From Kitasatospora sp. NBC_00458 (lineage in GTDB: Bacteria > Actinomycetota > Actinomycetes > Streptomycetales > Streptomycetaceae): DNA of 64,000 bases. The first letter of the stretch is position 1, and each line of letters opens with the position of its first letter. The stretch covers positions 5,853,001 to 5,917,000 of the forward strand of contig NZ_CP107904.1 of assembly GCF_036013975.1 (NCBI RefSeq), given 5' to 3'. Below the pieces are notes generated by a model. It ran no database searches and was not told the origin of the DNA. It worked only from the letters and a program-made list of their open reading frames with translations. Shown here one piece after another: positions 34,153 through 43,476 of this stretch. The position numbers and the translations under genes were made by a program.

Positions 34153-36396
34153 ATGGGCGCTCTCGATGAACCACTGACCAAGCTCGTCGGCGACCGGACC
34201 GCCAAGGTGCTCGCCGACAGCCTCAAGCTGCGCACGGTCGGGGACCTGCTGCACCACTACCCGCGCCGCTACGTCGAACGCGGCCAGCTCACCAGCCTGG
34301 ACGAGCTGGAGATCGACGAGCACGTCACCGTGCTGGCCCGGATCGAGAAGGTCACCCTGATCCCGTTCCGCGGCCGCAAGGGCGACCGCCTGGAGGTGGT
34401 CGTCACCGACGGCCGCAGCAGGCTCTCGCTGGTCTTCTTCAACCAGGGCTGGCGGCAGAAGGAGCTGAAGGGCGGCGCCCAGGGCCTGTTCGCGGGCAAG
34501 GTGGGCGTCTTCAACCGCACCCGCCAACTGGTCTCGCCGGACTACCAGCTGCTCGACGAGGACGCCGACGCCGGAGCCGCCCGGCAGTTCGCCGGCCGGC
34601 TCATCCCGGTGTACGGCGCCAGCTCCCAGATGCCCAGCTGGAAGCTCTCGCTCTGCGTCGAGACGGCGCTCACCAAGCACCTGTCCGACGTCGGCGAGCC
34701 GCTCCCGCCCGAACTGCGCGAGCGGCACGAGCTGATCCCGCTGCCCGAGGCGCTCGAACTCATCCACCGCCCGCGCAGCCACGCCGACCGCGAGCGCGCC
34801 CAGGACCGGCTCCGCTGGGACGAGGCGTTCGTCCTCCAGGTCGCCCTCGCCCAGCGCCGGGCCGCCGACTCCGCGCTGCCCGCCAAGCCCCGCCGGGTCC
34901 GGGAGGGCGGCCTGCTCGACGCCTTCGACGCCCGGCTCCCGTTCACCCTCACCGAGGGCCAGCGGAAGGTCTCCGCGGAGATCACCGCCGACCTGGCGGG
35001 CGAGCACCCGATGCACCGCCTGCTCCAGGGCGAGGTCGGCTCCGGGAAGACCCTGGTCGCCCTGCGCGCCATGCTCACCGTGGTGGACGCCGGCGGGCAG
35101 GCGGTGCTGCTCGCGCCCACCGAGGTGCTGGCCCAGCAGCACCACCGGTCGATCGTCGAGATGATGGGCGACCTGGCCGAGGGCGGCCTGCTCGGCGGCT
35201 CCGACCTCGGCACCCGGGTGGTGCTGCTCACCGGCTCGATGGGGGTCCCGGCCCGCCGCCAGGCCCTGCTCGACATGGCCTGCGGGGACGCCGGCCTCGC
35301 GATCGGCACCCACGCGCTGATCGAGGACAAGGTGCAGTTCCAGGACCTCGGCCTGGTCGTGGTCGACGAGCAGCACCGCTTCGGCGTCGAACAGCGCGAC
35401 GCGCTGCGCGCCAAGGGCGACCAGCCGCCGCACCTGCTGGTGATGACGGCCACCCCGATCCCGCGCACCGTCGCGATGACCGTCTTCGGGGACCTGGAGA
35501 CCTCCGTGCTGGACCAGTTGCCGGCCGGCCGCTCGCCCATCTCCACCCACGTCGTCCCGGCCGTCGAGAAGCCCAACTTCCTGGCGCGCGCCTGGGAGCG
35601 GGTCCGCGAGGAGGTGGCCAAGGGCCACCAGGCGTACGTGGTCTGCCCCCGGATCGGGGACGAGGAGCCCGCCGGCCCCGAGGCCGGGGCGAAGGCCGCG
35701 AAGAAGCGGCGCCGGGCCGGGGACGACCTGGAGGACCTGACCGACGACGCGCCGGACGAGGGCGCCGCGGCCGACGAACGGCGGCCCCCGCTCTCCGTCG
35801 TCGAGACCGCCGCGATGCTGGCCGGGGGCCCGCTGGCCGGGCTGCGGGTGGAGATCCTGCACGGCCGTCTGACGCCGGAGGCCAAGGACGACGTGATGCG
35901 CCGGTTCACGGCCGGCGAGGTGGACGTGCTGGTCGCCACCACGGTGATCGAGGTCGGCGTCAACGTCCCGAACTCCACCGCGATGGTGATCATGGACGCG
36001 GACCGGTTCGGCGTCTCCCAGCTCCACCAGCTCCGCGGCCGGGTCGGGCGGGGCTCCGCCGCGGGGCTCTGCCTGCTGGTCAGCGACATGCCCGCGGGCA
36101 GCGCCGCCCGGGCCCGGCTGGACGCGGTGGCCGGCACGCTGGACGGCTTCCAGCTGTCCCGGATCGACCTCGAACAGCGCCGCGAGGGCGACGTCCTCGG
36201 CCAGGCGCAGTCGGGCGTGAAGTCCTCGCTCAAGGTGCTGTCGGTGCTGGAGGACGAGGAGGTCATCGTGACCGCCCGCGCCGAGGCCACCCGGCTGGTC
36301 GCCGAGGACCCGTCGCTGGCCGCCCACCCGGAGCTGCGCACCGCGCTGGAGAGCCTGCTCGACGCGGACCGCGCGGAGTACCTGGAGAAGGGCTGA
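34153..36396 (+). CDS. recG: ATP-dependent DNA helicase RecG
   Basis: A 747-residue helicase that remodels stalled forks and branched DNA. An N-terminal wedge/OB domain (about 1-170) is followed by SF2 motifs: GEVGSGKTLVAL (Walker A), DEQHRFG (Walker B DEQH), MTATPIPRT (motif III) and QLRGRVGRG (motif VI). A charged insert (about residues 515-555, KAAKKRRRAGDDLEDLTDDAPDEG…) sits between the helicase lobes and looks like an unstructured linker common in this group. Confidence 0.96.
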   Translation: MGALDEPLTKLVGDRTAKVLADSLKLRTVGDLLHHYPRRYVERGQLTSLDELEIDEHVTVLARIEKVTLIPFRGRKGDRLEVVVTDGRSRLSLVFFNQGWRQKELKGGAQGLFAGKVGVFNRTRQLVSPDYQLLDEDADAGAARQFAGRLIPVYGASSQMPSWKLSLCVETALTKHLSDVGEPLPPELRERHELIPLPEALELIHRPRSHADRERAQDRLRWDEAFVLQVALAQRRAADSALPAKPRRVREGGLLDAFDARLPFTLTEGQRKVSAEITADLAGEHPMHRLLQGEVGSGKTLVALRAMLTVVDAGGQAVLLAPTEVLAQQHHRSIVEMMGDLAEGGLLGGSDLGTRVVLLTGSMGVPARRQALLDMACGDAGLAIGTHALIEDKVQFQDLGLVVVDEQHRFGVEQRDALRAKGDQPPHLLVMTATPIPRTVAMTVFGDLETSVLDQLPAGRSPISTHVVPAVEKPNFLARAWERVREEVAKGHQAYVVCPRIGDEEPAGPEAGAKAAKKRRRAGDDLEDLTDDAPDEGAAADERRPPLSVVETAAMLAGGPLAGLRVEILHGRLTPEAKDDVMRRFTAGEVDVLVATTVIEVGVNVPNSTAMVIMDADRFGVSQLHQLRGRVGRGSAAGLCLLVSDMPAGSAARARLDAVAGTLDGFQLSRIDLEQRREGDVLGQAQSGVKSSLKVLSVLEDEEVIVTARAEATRLVAEDPSLAAHPELRTALESLLDADRAEYLEKG

Positions 36397-36510
36397 GAGG
36401 GCTCGGGCGGACTCGGCCGGGTCCGTCGGCGGGCCTGTCGGCGGGCCTGTCGGCGGGCCCTCGGCCGGGCCCGGTTGTCAGACCCCCGGGAGAGAATGGA
36501 GGTGTTCAGG

Positions 36511-36551
36511 ACGCACCCCCAAGGTGCGTTCCTGGCACGACACTTGGGGGT
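36511..36551 (+). promoter_or_regulatory. Switch-like leader with alternative hairpins
   Basis: Hairpin A: ACGCACC (36511-36517) with GGTGCGT (36523-36529), loop CCCAA. Hairpin B: ACCCCCAAG (36515-36523) with CTTGGGGGT (36543-36551), enclosing a GTGC/GCAC inner stem and followed by TTT. The two share bases 36515-36529 and cannot coexist. B has the form of a terminator and also buries the GGGGG that serves as Shine-Dalgarno for the ATG at 36558; A leaves it free. A short ORF starting ATGGAGG at 36496 runs through both. Confidence 0.55.
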
Positions 36552-36557
36552 TTTGCC

Positions 36558-37082
36558 ATGGCATTCCGTCATCTCAACGAGCTCCCGCTGGGCGACAAGG
36601 TCTTCCGGATCGAACTCGCCAGCGACGACGACCGCGAGGTCACCCTCACCCTCACCGGCTGGCGCGACGGGGAGGCGGCCTCGCCGCTCGCCTCCGGCCG
36701 GCTGCGGCTGCCGGTCGAGGACGTCGCCTCGCTGCGGATCGCGCTCAACCGGGCGCTCCGGGCCCTGGCGATCGTCGCCGACGTCTCCGAGCCCATCCCC
36801 GACCGTGACGTGCTGCGCGAGCTCTACCCCGGCCACGGCGCCCCCTGGGTGCCGCAGCACGAGGAGGAACTGGTCCGGCGGTTCCACGAGAACGAGACCG
36901 TCGCCCGGATCGCCGCCCGCTTCGGCCGCACGCCCGACTCCGTCCGCACCAAGCTGCGCGAGCTCGGGCACGACCCGCGCCGCCCCGAGTACTGCCCGCC
37001 CGACGGCTGCCTGTCCTGGTCCCGCTACGCCTCGCCGACGCTGCTCGGTGCGGCCGCCCCGGCCCAGGCGGCGGGGGAGTAG
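36558..37082 (+). CDS. Conserved hypothetical with HTH-like C-terminus
   Basis: A 174-residue protein. Residues 1-85 form a strand-rich domain (FRHLNELPLGDKVFRIELASDDDREVTLTLTGWRDGEAAS…RIALNRALRALAIVADV). Residues about 100-135 (EEELVRRFHENETVARIAARFGRTPDSVRTKLRELG) look like a helix-turn-helix of the Myb/sigma-region-4 kind. A short segment with PEYCPPDGCLSWSRYA follows. Function unknown; a DNA-binding or transcription cofactor role is possible. Its start lies directly behind the alternative hairpins at 36511-36551. Confidence 0.8.
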   Translation: MAFRHLNELPLGDKVFRIELASDDDREVTLTLTGWRDGEAASPLASGRLRLPVEDVASLRIALNRALRALAIVADVSEPIPDRDVLRELYPGHGAPWVPQHEEELVRRFHENETVARIAARFGRTPDSVRTKLRELGHDPRRPEYCPPDGCLSWSRYASPTLLGAAAPAQAAGE

Positions 37083-37287
37083 CCGCACCCTCCGAGGATC
37101 CACGAGCGACCCCGGGCGACCCCGGGTGACCCGCGGGGCGGGACCGCACCGGTGTGCGGCTCCGCCCCGCGGACGGGCCCGGGGGCGCGCCGAGCGCCCG
37201 GGAAGGCCGAGTGGCCCCACCGGTCCGACCGGCGGGGCCGCTCCCGTATAGCGTGGTCGGGCAGCGACGAAAGGACCTCCCACCACC

Positions 37288-37872
37288 ATGACCCGCGTGA
37301 TCGCCGGGGCGGCCGGCGGCCGCCGGCTGGCCGTACCGCCCGGCCGGGGCACCCGCCCGACCTCCGACAAGGCCCGCGAGGCGATGTTCTCCACCCTGGA
37401 GGCACTGCGCGGCAGCCTCCAGGACACCCGCATGCTCGACCTGTTCGGCGGGTCGGGGGCGGTCGGCCTGGAGGCGCTGTCGCGCGGCGCCCGGCACGTG
37501 CTGCTGGTCGAGGCGGACGCCCAGGCGGCCCGGGTGATCCGGGAGAACGTCCGGACGGTCGGCCTGCCGGGGGCGCTGGTGAAGGCCGCGAAGGCGGAGA
37601 AGGTGATCGCCGGGCCGGCCCCGGAGGACCCGTACGACCTGGTCTTCCTCGATCCGCCGTACGTCGTCACCGATGACGAGGTACGCGAGATGCTGATCAC
37701 ACTGTCGGCTGGGGGCTGGCTCGCGGCCGACGCACTCGTCACCGTGGAGCGCAGCACCCGGGGCGGCGAGTTCGGCTGGCCGGAGGGCTTCGAGGTGCTG
37801 CGCTCGCGCAGGTACGGCGAGGGCACGCTCTGGTACGGTCGCGCCGCCGCCGAGACCCGCCACCACCCCTAG
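37288..37872 (+). CDS. rsmD: 16S rRNA (guanine966-N2)-methyltransferase
   Basis: A 194-residue SAM-dependent methyltransferase: VIAGAAGGRRLAVPPGRGTRPTSDKAREAMFS, LDLFGGSGAVGLEALSRGA (SAM motif I) and LVFLDPPYVV (catalytic D/NPPY). It modifies G966 of 16S rRNA. It is followed 51 bp later by coaD, a widely conserved pair. Confidence 0.95.
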   Translation: MTRVIAGAAGGRRLAVPPGRGTRPTSDKAREAMFSTLEALRGSLQDTRMLDLFGGSGAVGLEALSRGARHVLLVEADAQAARVIRENVRTVGLPGALVKAAKAEKVIAGPAPEDPYDLVFLDPPYVVTDDEVREMLITLSAGGWLAADALVTVERSTRGGEFGWPEGFEVLRSRRYGEGTLWYGRAAAETRHHP

Positions 37873-37923
37873 CGGGCCGAGGCCCGCAGCAGTCCCGTCA
37901 CCCCACGAGGGAGCACAAACGCC

Positions 37924-38439
37924 ATGCGCCGTGCCGTCTGCCCCGGTTCGTTCGACCCGATCACCAACGGTCACCTCGACATCATCGGGCGGGCCTCGAA
38001 GCTGTACGACGTGGTGCACGTCGCGGTGCTGATCAACCGCAACAAGCAGGGCATGTTCAGCGTCGAGGAGCGGATCGCGCTGATCGAGGAGACCACCGCC
38101 CAGTACGGGAACGTCGTGGTCGAGTCGCACCTCGGCCTGCTGGTGGACTTCTGCCGCGAGCGGGACATCCCGGCGATCATCAAGGGCCTGCGCGCCGTCA
38201 GCGACTTCGACTACGAGCTGCAGATGGCCCAGATGAACCACGGGCTGACCGGCGTCGAGACGCTCTTCGTGCCGACCTCGCCGACGTACAGCTTCCTCTC
38301 CTCGACGCTGGTCAAGGAGGTCGCCTCGTACGGCGGCGACGTCTCGCACCTGCTGCCGGAGACGGTGCACCGCCGCCTGGCCGAGCGGATCGCCGAACGG
38401 AACGCCGAGCGGAACGCGGGGCAGAGCGCCCGGTCGTAG
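37924..38439 (+). CDS. coaD: Pantetheine-phosphate adenylyltransferase
   Basis: A 171-residue enzyme of CoA synthesis (4'-phosphopantetheine + ATP to dephospho-CoA). It has the CPGSFDPITNGHLDII (HxGH nucleotidyltransferase) signature, VAVLINRNKQGMFSVEER, GLRAVSDFDYELQMA and YSFLSSTLVKEVA. The last 15 residues are a short charged extension. Confidence 0.96.
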   Translation: MRRAVCPGSFDPITNGHLDIIGRASKLYDVVHVAVLINRNKQGMFSVEERIALIEETTAQYGNVVVESHLGLLVDFCRERDIPAIIKGLRAVSDFDYELQMAQMNHGLTGVETLFVPTSPTYSFLSSTLVKEVASYGGDVSHLLPETVHRRLAERIAERNAERNAGQSARS

Positions 38440-38638
38440 CCGGCCGGGTGGTGACCGGAAGTCCGTTTCTGCCGGTTCGTCACGGTATGTCGATCGGGTG
38501 GGTGGTCGGCCCCGTCCGGGCGTTGTGACCTCGCCCCGCGGTGGCCGTACAGTCTGTATTCCTGCCCTGCGGTGAGGTGCACCGCGCCGGGCGCTGCCTC
38601 CGCCGGACCGTCGGCGGCACACGGAAAGACGAAGCCCC

Positions 38639-39838
38639 GTGGACGTGCAGAACAAGGTCGACGAGATCGTGGCGGCCGTCGAGAACGCCCGCTCGATGCC
38701 CATGTCGGCCTCCTGCGTGGTGAACCGTGCCGAGCTGGTCGGCCTGCTCCAGGCGCTGAGGGCGTCACTGCCCGCCGAGCTGGCCCAGGCCCAGTCGGTG
38801 ATGGCGGACCACGAGTCGGTGGTCCTGGACGCCCAGGCCGAGGCGGAGCGGATCATCCAGGGCGCGCACGCCGAGCGGGGCTCGCTGATCTCCGACACCG
38901 AGGTGGTCCGCCGGGCCCAGGCCGAGGCCGACCGGATCCTCGCCGAGGCCCGCGCCGAGGTCGACACCAAGCGCGGCGAGGCCGACGACTACGTGGACAG
39001 CAAGCTGGCCAACTTCGAGGTCGTGCTCACCAAGACGCTCGGGGCGGTCGGCCGCGGCCGGACCAAGCTGCGCGGCGACGCGAGCGTCTTCGAGAACGAC
39101 CAGGACGGCGAGACCGACGGCGAGGAGTTCCGGCCGCAGCGGATCAGCCCGAGCCCCGAGGTCGACGAGTACGTCGATGTGAAGCTCGCCACCCTGGAGA
39201 ACGTGCTCAGCGCGACCCTGGAGGCGGTCGGCAAGGGGCGCGACAAGCTGCTCGGCAAGAAGTCGATCGACGAGCTGGGCGCCTACCTGGCCGCCGCCGA
39301 CCAGGCGCAGCAGGCCAAGGAGCGGGCCGAGGCGGTCGCCGCCGGCTTCGCCGGGGACGCCGACGGCGCCGACATCGCGTGGTACCGCGAGGACGTGCCG
39401 CAGCAGCAGACCTGGCCGGAGCAGACCCCGGCCGCGGCGGGCTGGCAGGCGCCCGGAACCGACCACTACGCGGCCGCGCAGCAGGGCGGCGGCCAGTACG
39501 CCGAGGTGTACGGCGGCGGCTTCGACCCGGCGGCCGGCCAGGGCGGCGACCCGTACGGCGGCCAGTACGGCTACGGCCAGCAGGTGCCGCAGGTGCAGCA
39601 GGGGTACCCGGAGGACCAGCAGGGCGGCTACGGCTACCCGCCCCAGCAGCAGGGGTACGCCGTGCAGCAGTACGACGCCTGGGGCAACCCCCAGCCCGAG
39701 GCCGCGGCGGGCTACCCGCAGCCGCCGGCCAACCCGCCGGCACTCCCGCAGCAGGCGCAGCCCGGCCTGGACGAGACCAGCTTCTTCGACACCAGCATGA
39801 TCGACATGACCCGCCTCCGGGAGCTCGGCGGCAGGTAG
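38639..39838 (+). CDS. Coiled-coil cell-division-type protein (DivIVA/ATP synthase b-like)
   Basis: A 399-residue protein with a GTG start. Residues 1-95 are a helical segment (VQNKVDEIVAAVENARSMPMSASCVVNRAELVGLLQALRASLPAEL). A long coiled coil (about 60-230) follows with two YVDSKLANFEVVL / YVDVKLATLENVL repeats. The C-terminal 130 residues are a low-complexity Gln/Gly/Tyr/Pro tail ending in SFFDTSMIDMTRLRELGGR. This matches the 'cell division initiation protein' found before yceD-rpmF in streptomycetes. A cytoskeletal or membrane-associated scaffold role is inferred. Confidence 0.82.
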   Translation: MDVQNKVDEIVAAVENARSMPMSASCVVNRAELVGLLQALRASLPAELAQAQSVMADHESVVLDAQAEAERIIQGAHAERGSLISDTEVVRRAQAEADRILAEARAEVDTKRGEADDYVDSKLANFEVVLTKTLGAVGRGRTKLRGDASVFENDQDGETDGEEFRPQRISPSPEVDEYVDVKLATLENVLSATLEAVGKGRDKLLGKKSIDELGAYLAAADQAQQAKERAEAVAAGFAGDADGADIAWYREDVPQQQTWPEQTPAAAGWQAPGTDHYAAAQQGGGQYAEVYGGGFDPAAGQGGDPYGGQYGYGQQVPQVQQGYPEDQQGGYGYPPQQQGYAVQQYDAWGNPQPEAAAGYPQPPANPPALPQQAQPGLDETSFFDTSMIDMTRLRELGGR

Positions 39839-39980
39839 CGTTCGGGAGCGAAGTTGGGCCTGGCCGGAGACTCCGGTAGTCTGACCACTCCGGCCCCTCC
39901 GTGTCGGGCCGTCGGTCTGCCCGCGCATCCCATCCGATGAGCGGCGCCGCGCATCAGTTTCCTCAGGAAGTCAGGACACC

Positions 39981-40625
39981 TTGAACCGCCTCGACCACCG
40001 CGACCCCCTCGTGTTCGACACGCACGAGCTGGGCCGTCGTCCGGGTGCGCTGCGCAAGGTGACCCGGACCCTGGAGGCCCCCGAGGGCCTGGGGATCATC
40101 GACGTGATCGGTGTTCCCGAGAAGAGCGAGATCGTACTGGAGCTCCGCCTGGAGTCCGTGGTCGAGGGCGTGCTGGTGACCGGCACCGCCGAGACCGTGG
40201 TCGAGGGCGAGTGTGTACGGTGCCTGGAGCCGGTCGAGTCCGATCTCGACGTGGACTTCCAGGAGCTTTACTACTACCCAGAGTCCGACGAGCGTCACCG
40301 CGCCCGGACGACCGGGACCGAGGACCTCGACGAGGACTCGGAAGACGAGACTTACCGCCTGGAGGGCGATTACTTCGACCTCCAGCCGGTGCTGCGTGAC
40401 GCGGTGGTGCTCGCACTGCCGCTGCAGCCGGTGTGCCAGGAAGACTGCCTGGGCCTGTGCTCCGAATGCGGAGCGCGCCTGAGCGACGACCCGGCGCACC
40501 ACCACGACGCCGCCGACCCCCGGTGGGCGGCTCTGCAGGGACTCTCCGCCGCCCCTGGCGACGAGGGTGACGGAATCAAGTACAGCGACGCCCGTGAGGG
40601 TCTCGCCGAGAACCAGGAGAAGTAG
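39981..40625 (+). CDS. yceD: DUF177 (YceD-like) protein
   Basis: A 214-residue DUF177 protein, the family found upstream of rpmF in most bacteria and linked to 23S rRNA/ribosome assembly. It opens RLDHRDPLVFDTHELGRRPG and has CVRCLEP plus a C-terminal CQEDCLGLCSECG zinc-type cluster. Only 2 bp separate its stop from the rpmF start, so expression is coupled. Confidence 0.92.
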   Translation: MNRLDHRDPLVFDTHELGRRPGALRKVTRTLEAPEGLGIIDVIGVPEKSEIVLELRLESVVEGVLVTGTAETVVEGECVRCLEPVESDLDVDFQELYYYPESDERHRARTTGTEDLDEDSEDETYRLEGDYFDLQPVLRDAVVLALPLQPVCQEDCLGLCSECGARLSDDPAHHHDAADPRWAALQGLSAAPGDEGDGIKYSDAREGLAENQEK

Positions 40626-40627
40626 CC

Positions 40628-40801
40628 GTGGCTGTTCCGAAGCGGAAGATGTCGCGCAGCAACACGCGCCACCGCCGGTCCAACTGGAAGGCCGTTGTCC
40701 CGGCCCTCGTGGCGTGCGACCGCTGCCACGAGCCGAAGCTGGGTCACATCGCGTGCCCGAGCTGCGGCACGTACAACCGCCGCCAGGTCCTCTCGGTCTG
40801 A
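40628..40801 (+). CDS. rpmF: 50S ribosomal protein L32
   Basis: A 57-residue protein too short to show in a routine ORF scan: AVPKRKMSRSNTRHRRSNWKAVVPALVACDRCHEPKLGHIACPSCGTYNRRQVLSV. It has the AVPKRKxSxS N-terminus and four zinc-binding cysteines (CDRC, CPSC), so it is the zinc form. GTG start, 2 bp after yceD. Confidence 0.96.
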   Translation: MAVPKRKMSRSNTRHRRSNWKAVVPALVACDRCHEPKLGHIACPSCGTYNRRQVLSV

Positions 40802-40821
40802 TCGGCGGGGTGCACGGATCG

Positions 40822-41610
40822 ATGTCGGACGGTAACTCCTCCCGCAAGGCGGCCACCGCCCCGAAGGCTCCTTCGGGCGGCGGAAAGGCCGGCGGGCCGG
40901 CTTCGACCGAATACGACGTCCTGGAAGGGCGCCTCGGGTACACGCTCGAGCGCGCCCTTCTGGTGCGTGCCCTGACCCACCGCTCGTACGCGTACGAGAA
41001 CGGCGGGCTGCCCACCAACGAGCGCCTGGAGTTCCTCGGCGACTCGGTGCTGGGCCTGGTGGTGACCGACACCCTCTACCGCGTCCACCCGGACGTCCCG
41101 GAGGGCACGCTCGCCAAGCTGCGCGCCGCGGTGGTCAACTCGCGCGCGCTCGCCGACGTCGGCCGCGGCCTGGAGCTCGGCACGTTCATCCGGCTCGGCA
41201 AGGGCGAGGAGGGCACCGGCGGCCGTGACAAGTCGTCGATCCTCGCCGACACCGTCGAGGCCGTGATCGGCGCCGTCTACCTGGACCAGGGACTGGACGC
41301 CGCCACCGAGTTCGTCCACCGGCTGTTCGACCCGCTGATCGAGGAGTCCTCTCAGCTGGGAGCCGGCCTGGACTGGAAGACCAGCCTCCAGGAGCTCACC
41401 GCCTCGGTGGGCATCGGAGTGCCCGAGTACGTGGTCGAGGAGTCCGGTCCGGACCACGAGAAGACCTTCACCGCGGCGGCCCGGGTGGCCGGCGAGGACT
41501 TCGGCAGCGGCGTCGGCCGCTCGAAGAAGGAAGCCGAGCAGAAGGCCGCGGAGAGCGCCTGGCGGGCGATCAGGGAGAAGTACGCCGACCGCCTGCCCAG
41601 CGGGGCCTGA
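40822..41610 (+). CDS. rnc: Ribonuclease III
   Basis: A 262-residue dsRNA endonuclease for rRNA and mRNA processing (AbsB in streptomycetes, where it affects antibiotic regulation). The RNase III domain has RALTHRSYAYE and NERLEFLGDSVLG; the second acidic cluster is DTVEAVIGAVYLDQG. A C-terminal dsRBD (about 185-255) contains KTSLQELTASVG and GRSKKEAEQKAAESAW. The ATG at 40822 was preferred; a GTG 12 bp upstream is possible. The first 30 residues are a Ser/Ala/Gly/Lys extension. Confidence 0.95.
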   Translation: MSDGNSSRKAATAPKAPSGGGKAGGPASTEYDVLEGRLGYTLERALLVRALTHRSYAYENGGLPTNERLEFLGDSVLGLVVTDTLYRVHPDVPEGTLAKLRAAVVNSRALADVGRGLELGTFIRLGKGEEGTGGRDKSSILADTVEAVIGAVYLDQGLDAATEFVHRLFDPLIEESSQLGAGLDWKTSLQELTASVGIGVPEYVVEESGPDHEKTFTAAARVAGEDFGSGVGRSKKEAEQKAAESAWRAIREKYADRLPSGA

Positions 41611-41667
41611 GCACGCAGTAGCCTTCCTCCTGCAGACGCAGTTCCCCGTTGCAGGAGGCTTGTTCCC

Positions 41668-42546
41668 GTGCCCGAACTCCCCGAGGTCGAGGTCGTCCGC
41701 CGCGGTCTGGCGAACTGGGTCGCCGGGCGGACCGTGGCCGGGGTCGAGGTGCTGCACCCCCGTGCGGTGCGCCGCCAGTCCGCCGGCCCGGCCGACTTCA
41801 CCGCCCGGCTCACCGGCACCACGCTCGGCAGCGCGCAGCGGCGCGGCAAGTACCTCTGGGTGCCGCTCTCCGGCACCGGGACCGGCTTCTCGCTGATCGG
41901 CCACCTCGGGATGAGCGGCCAGCTGCTCGTCCAGGACCCGTCCGTGCCGGACGAGAAGCACCTGCGGGTCCGGATGCGGTTCGACGACGGCGGGCGCGAG
42001 CTGCGCTTCGTCGACCAGCGGACCTTCGGCGGGCTGGCCGTCGAGGAGGCCGAGGACGGCGACCCCGAGGGCACCCCGGTCTCCATCGCGCACATCGCCC
42101 GCGACCCGCTCGACCCGCGCTTCGACGACGCCGCCTTCGCGTCCGCGCTGCGCGCCAGGCGCACCACCGTCAAGCGGGCGCTGCTGGACCAGACGCTGAT
42201 CAGCGGGGTCGGGAACATCTACGCCGACGAGGCGCTCTGGCGCAGCCGGCTGCACTACGACCGCCCGACCGGGTCGCTGACCCGTGCGCAGGCGCTGACG
42301 CTGCTGGCCGACGCCCGGGACGTGATGGCGGCGGCGCTGGCCGTCGGCGGCACCAGCTTTGACAGCCTGTACGTCAACGTGAACGGCGAGAGCGGCTACT
42401 TCTCCCGCGACCTGGACGCCTACGGCCGCGAGCAGGAACCGTGCCGGCGCTGCGGCACGCCGATCCGGCGGGCCGCCTGGATGAACCGGTCCAGCTACTT
42501 CTGCCCCCGCTGCCAGCGGGTGCCGCGGGTCCGCAGCGGGGGCTGA
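41668..42546 (+). CDS. mutM: Formamidopyrimidine-DNA glycosylase
   Basis: A 292-residue Fpg base-excision glycosylase/AP lyase for 8-oxoguanine. The catalytic Pro2 and Glu3 are in PELPEVEVVRRGL; the helix-two-turn-helix reads LISGVGNIYADEALW; the C-terminal zinc finger is CRRCGTPIRRAAWMNRSSYFCPRCQ. GTG start, 57 bp after rnc. It converges on the transporter gene with only 6 bp between stops. Confidence 0.96.
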   Translation: MPELPEVEVVRRGLANWVAGRTVAGVEVLHPRAVRRQSAGPADFTARLTGTTLGSAQRRGKYLWVPLSGTGTGFSLIGHLGMSGQLLVQDPSVPDEKHLRVRMRFDDGGRELRFVDQRTFGGLAVEEAEDGDPEGTPVSIAHIARDPLDPRFDDAAFASALRARRTTVKRALLDQTLISGVGNIYADEALWRSRLHYDRPTGSLTRAQALTLLADARDVMAAALAVGGTSFDSLYVNVNGESGYFSRDLDAYGREQEPCRRCGTPIRRAAWMNRSSYFCPRCQRVPRVRSGG

Positions 42547-42552
42547 GCGCCC

Positions 42553-43476
42553 TCAGTGCTTGGCGAGTTCGGGCTTCGGGTGCTCGGGCTCGGGGGCGCC
42601 GCCGTGGGTGTCCTGGCCGAAGTAGGCGACGCCGACCGCCGCGACCACCGACAGCAGGAAGCCCGCCACGCCGAGCCAGCCGAGCCCGGCCTTCGAGGAG
42701 TCGCCGAGCCAGAGCACGCCGACCGCGCCGGGCAGCACCGTCTCGCCGACCACGAGGGCCGCGGTGGCGCCGTTCACCGAGCCGATCTGCAGCGCCACGG
42801 TGTGCACGTACATGCCGCCGATGCCGCCGACCAGGATCGCGTACAGGGCCGGGTCGGAGAGCAGCCTGCCGAGCTCGAACGGCTCGACGCCGTTGAGGAT
42901 GCGCACGCCGACGCCGAGTGCGCCGAAGCCCAGGCCGGAGAGCAGGCCGGCGACGATCGCGCCGTTGGCGCCCATCCGGCGGACCAGCAGGGCGCCGCCG
43001 ACCAGCAGCACGGTGGTGATCGCCAGCAGCCACCAGTGGAAGGCCATCTCGGCGTGGTGGCCGCCCTCGGGCCCGGCCGAGACCGCCAGCAGCACCAGCG
43101 CCGAGCAGAGCACGCCGATCGAGGCCCACTCCAGCTGCTTGAGCCGGATCCCGAGCAGCTTGATCGACAGCACCGCGGTGATCACCAGGTTGGCGCTGAT
43201 GATGGTCTGCGAGAGGAACAGCGGCAGCAGCCGGGCGGCCAGTGCGCCGAGCCCGAAGCCGATGAAGTCCAGCACCGTGCCGAGGATGAACTCCCAGGTG
43301 ACGGCGGCCTTGGCGGTGGAGGAGAGGCTCGGCCCGCCGTGCGCGGTGGTCCCGGCGGCGGAGGCGCCCTTGGCGGCCTCCTCGCGGGCGGAGCGGCGTG
43401 AGCCGACGGCCTGCAGGACCGAACCGGTGCCGTAGCAGGCGGAGGCCGCCACGGCGGTGACGAGGCCGATCAACAC
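42553..43476 (-). CDS. Multi-pass membrane transporter (DMT-like)
   Basis: A 307-residue protein with about nine hydrophobic segments, starting LIGLVTAVAASACYGTGSVLQAVGSRR. Later motifs are LFLSQTIISANLVITAVLSIKLLGIRL and GGIGGMYVHTVALQIGSVNGATAALVVGETVLPGAVGVLWLGD. The fold resembles drug/metabolite (DMT/EamA) permeases; substrate unknown. The last 20 residues are a charged tail. The GTG at 43476 has a GGAG Shine-Dalgarno 9 bp upstream; the long frame beyond (to 45243) is a shadow of the divergent gene. Confidence 0.8.
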   Translation of the reverse strand: MLIGLVTAVAASACYGTGSVLQAVGSRRSAREEAAKGASAAGTTAHGGPSLSSTAKAAVTWEFILGTVLDFIGFGLGALAARLLPLFLSQTIISANLVITAVLSIKLLGIRLKQLEWASIGVLCSALVLLAVSAGPEGGHHAEMAFHWWLLAITTVLLVGGALLVRRMGANGAIVAGLLSGLGFGALGVGVRILNGVEPFELGRLLSDPALYAILVGGIGGMYVHTVALQIGSVNGATAALVVGETVLPGAVGVLWLGDSSKAGLGWLGVAGFLLSVVAAVGVAYFGQDTHGGAPEPEHPKPELAKH

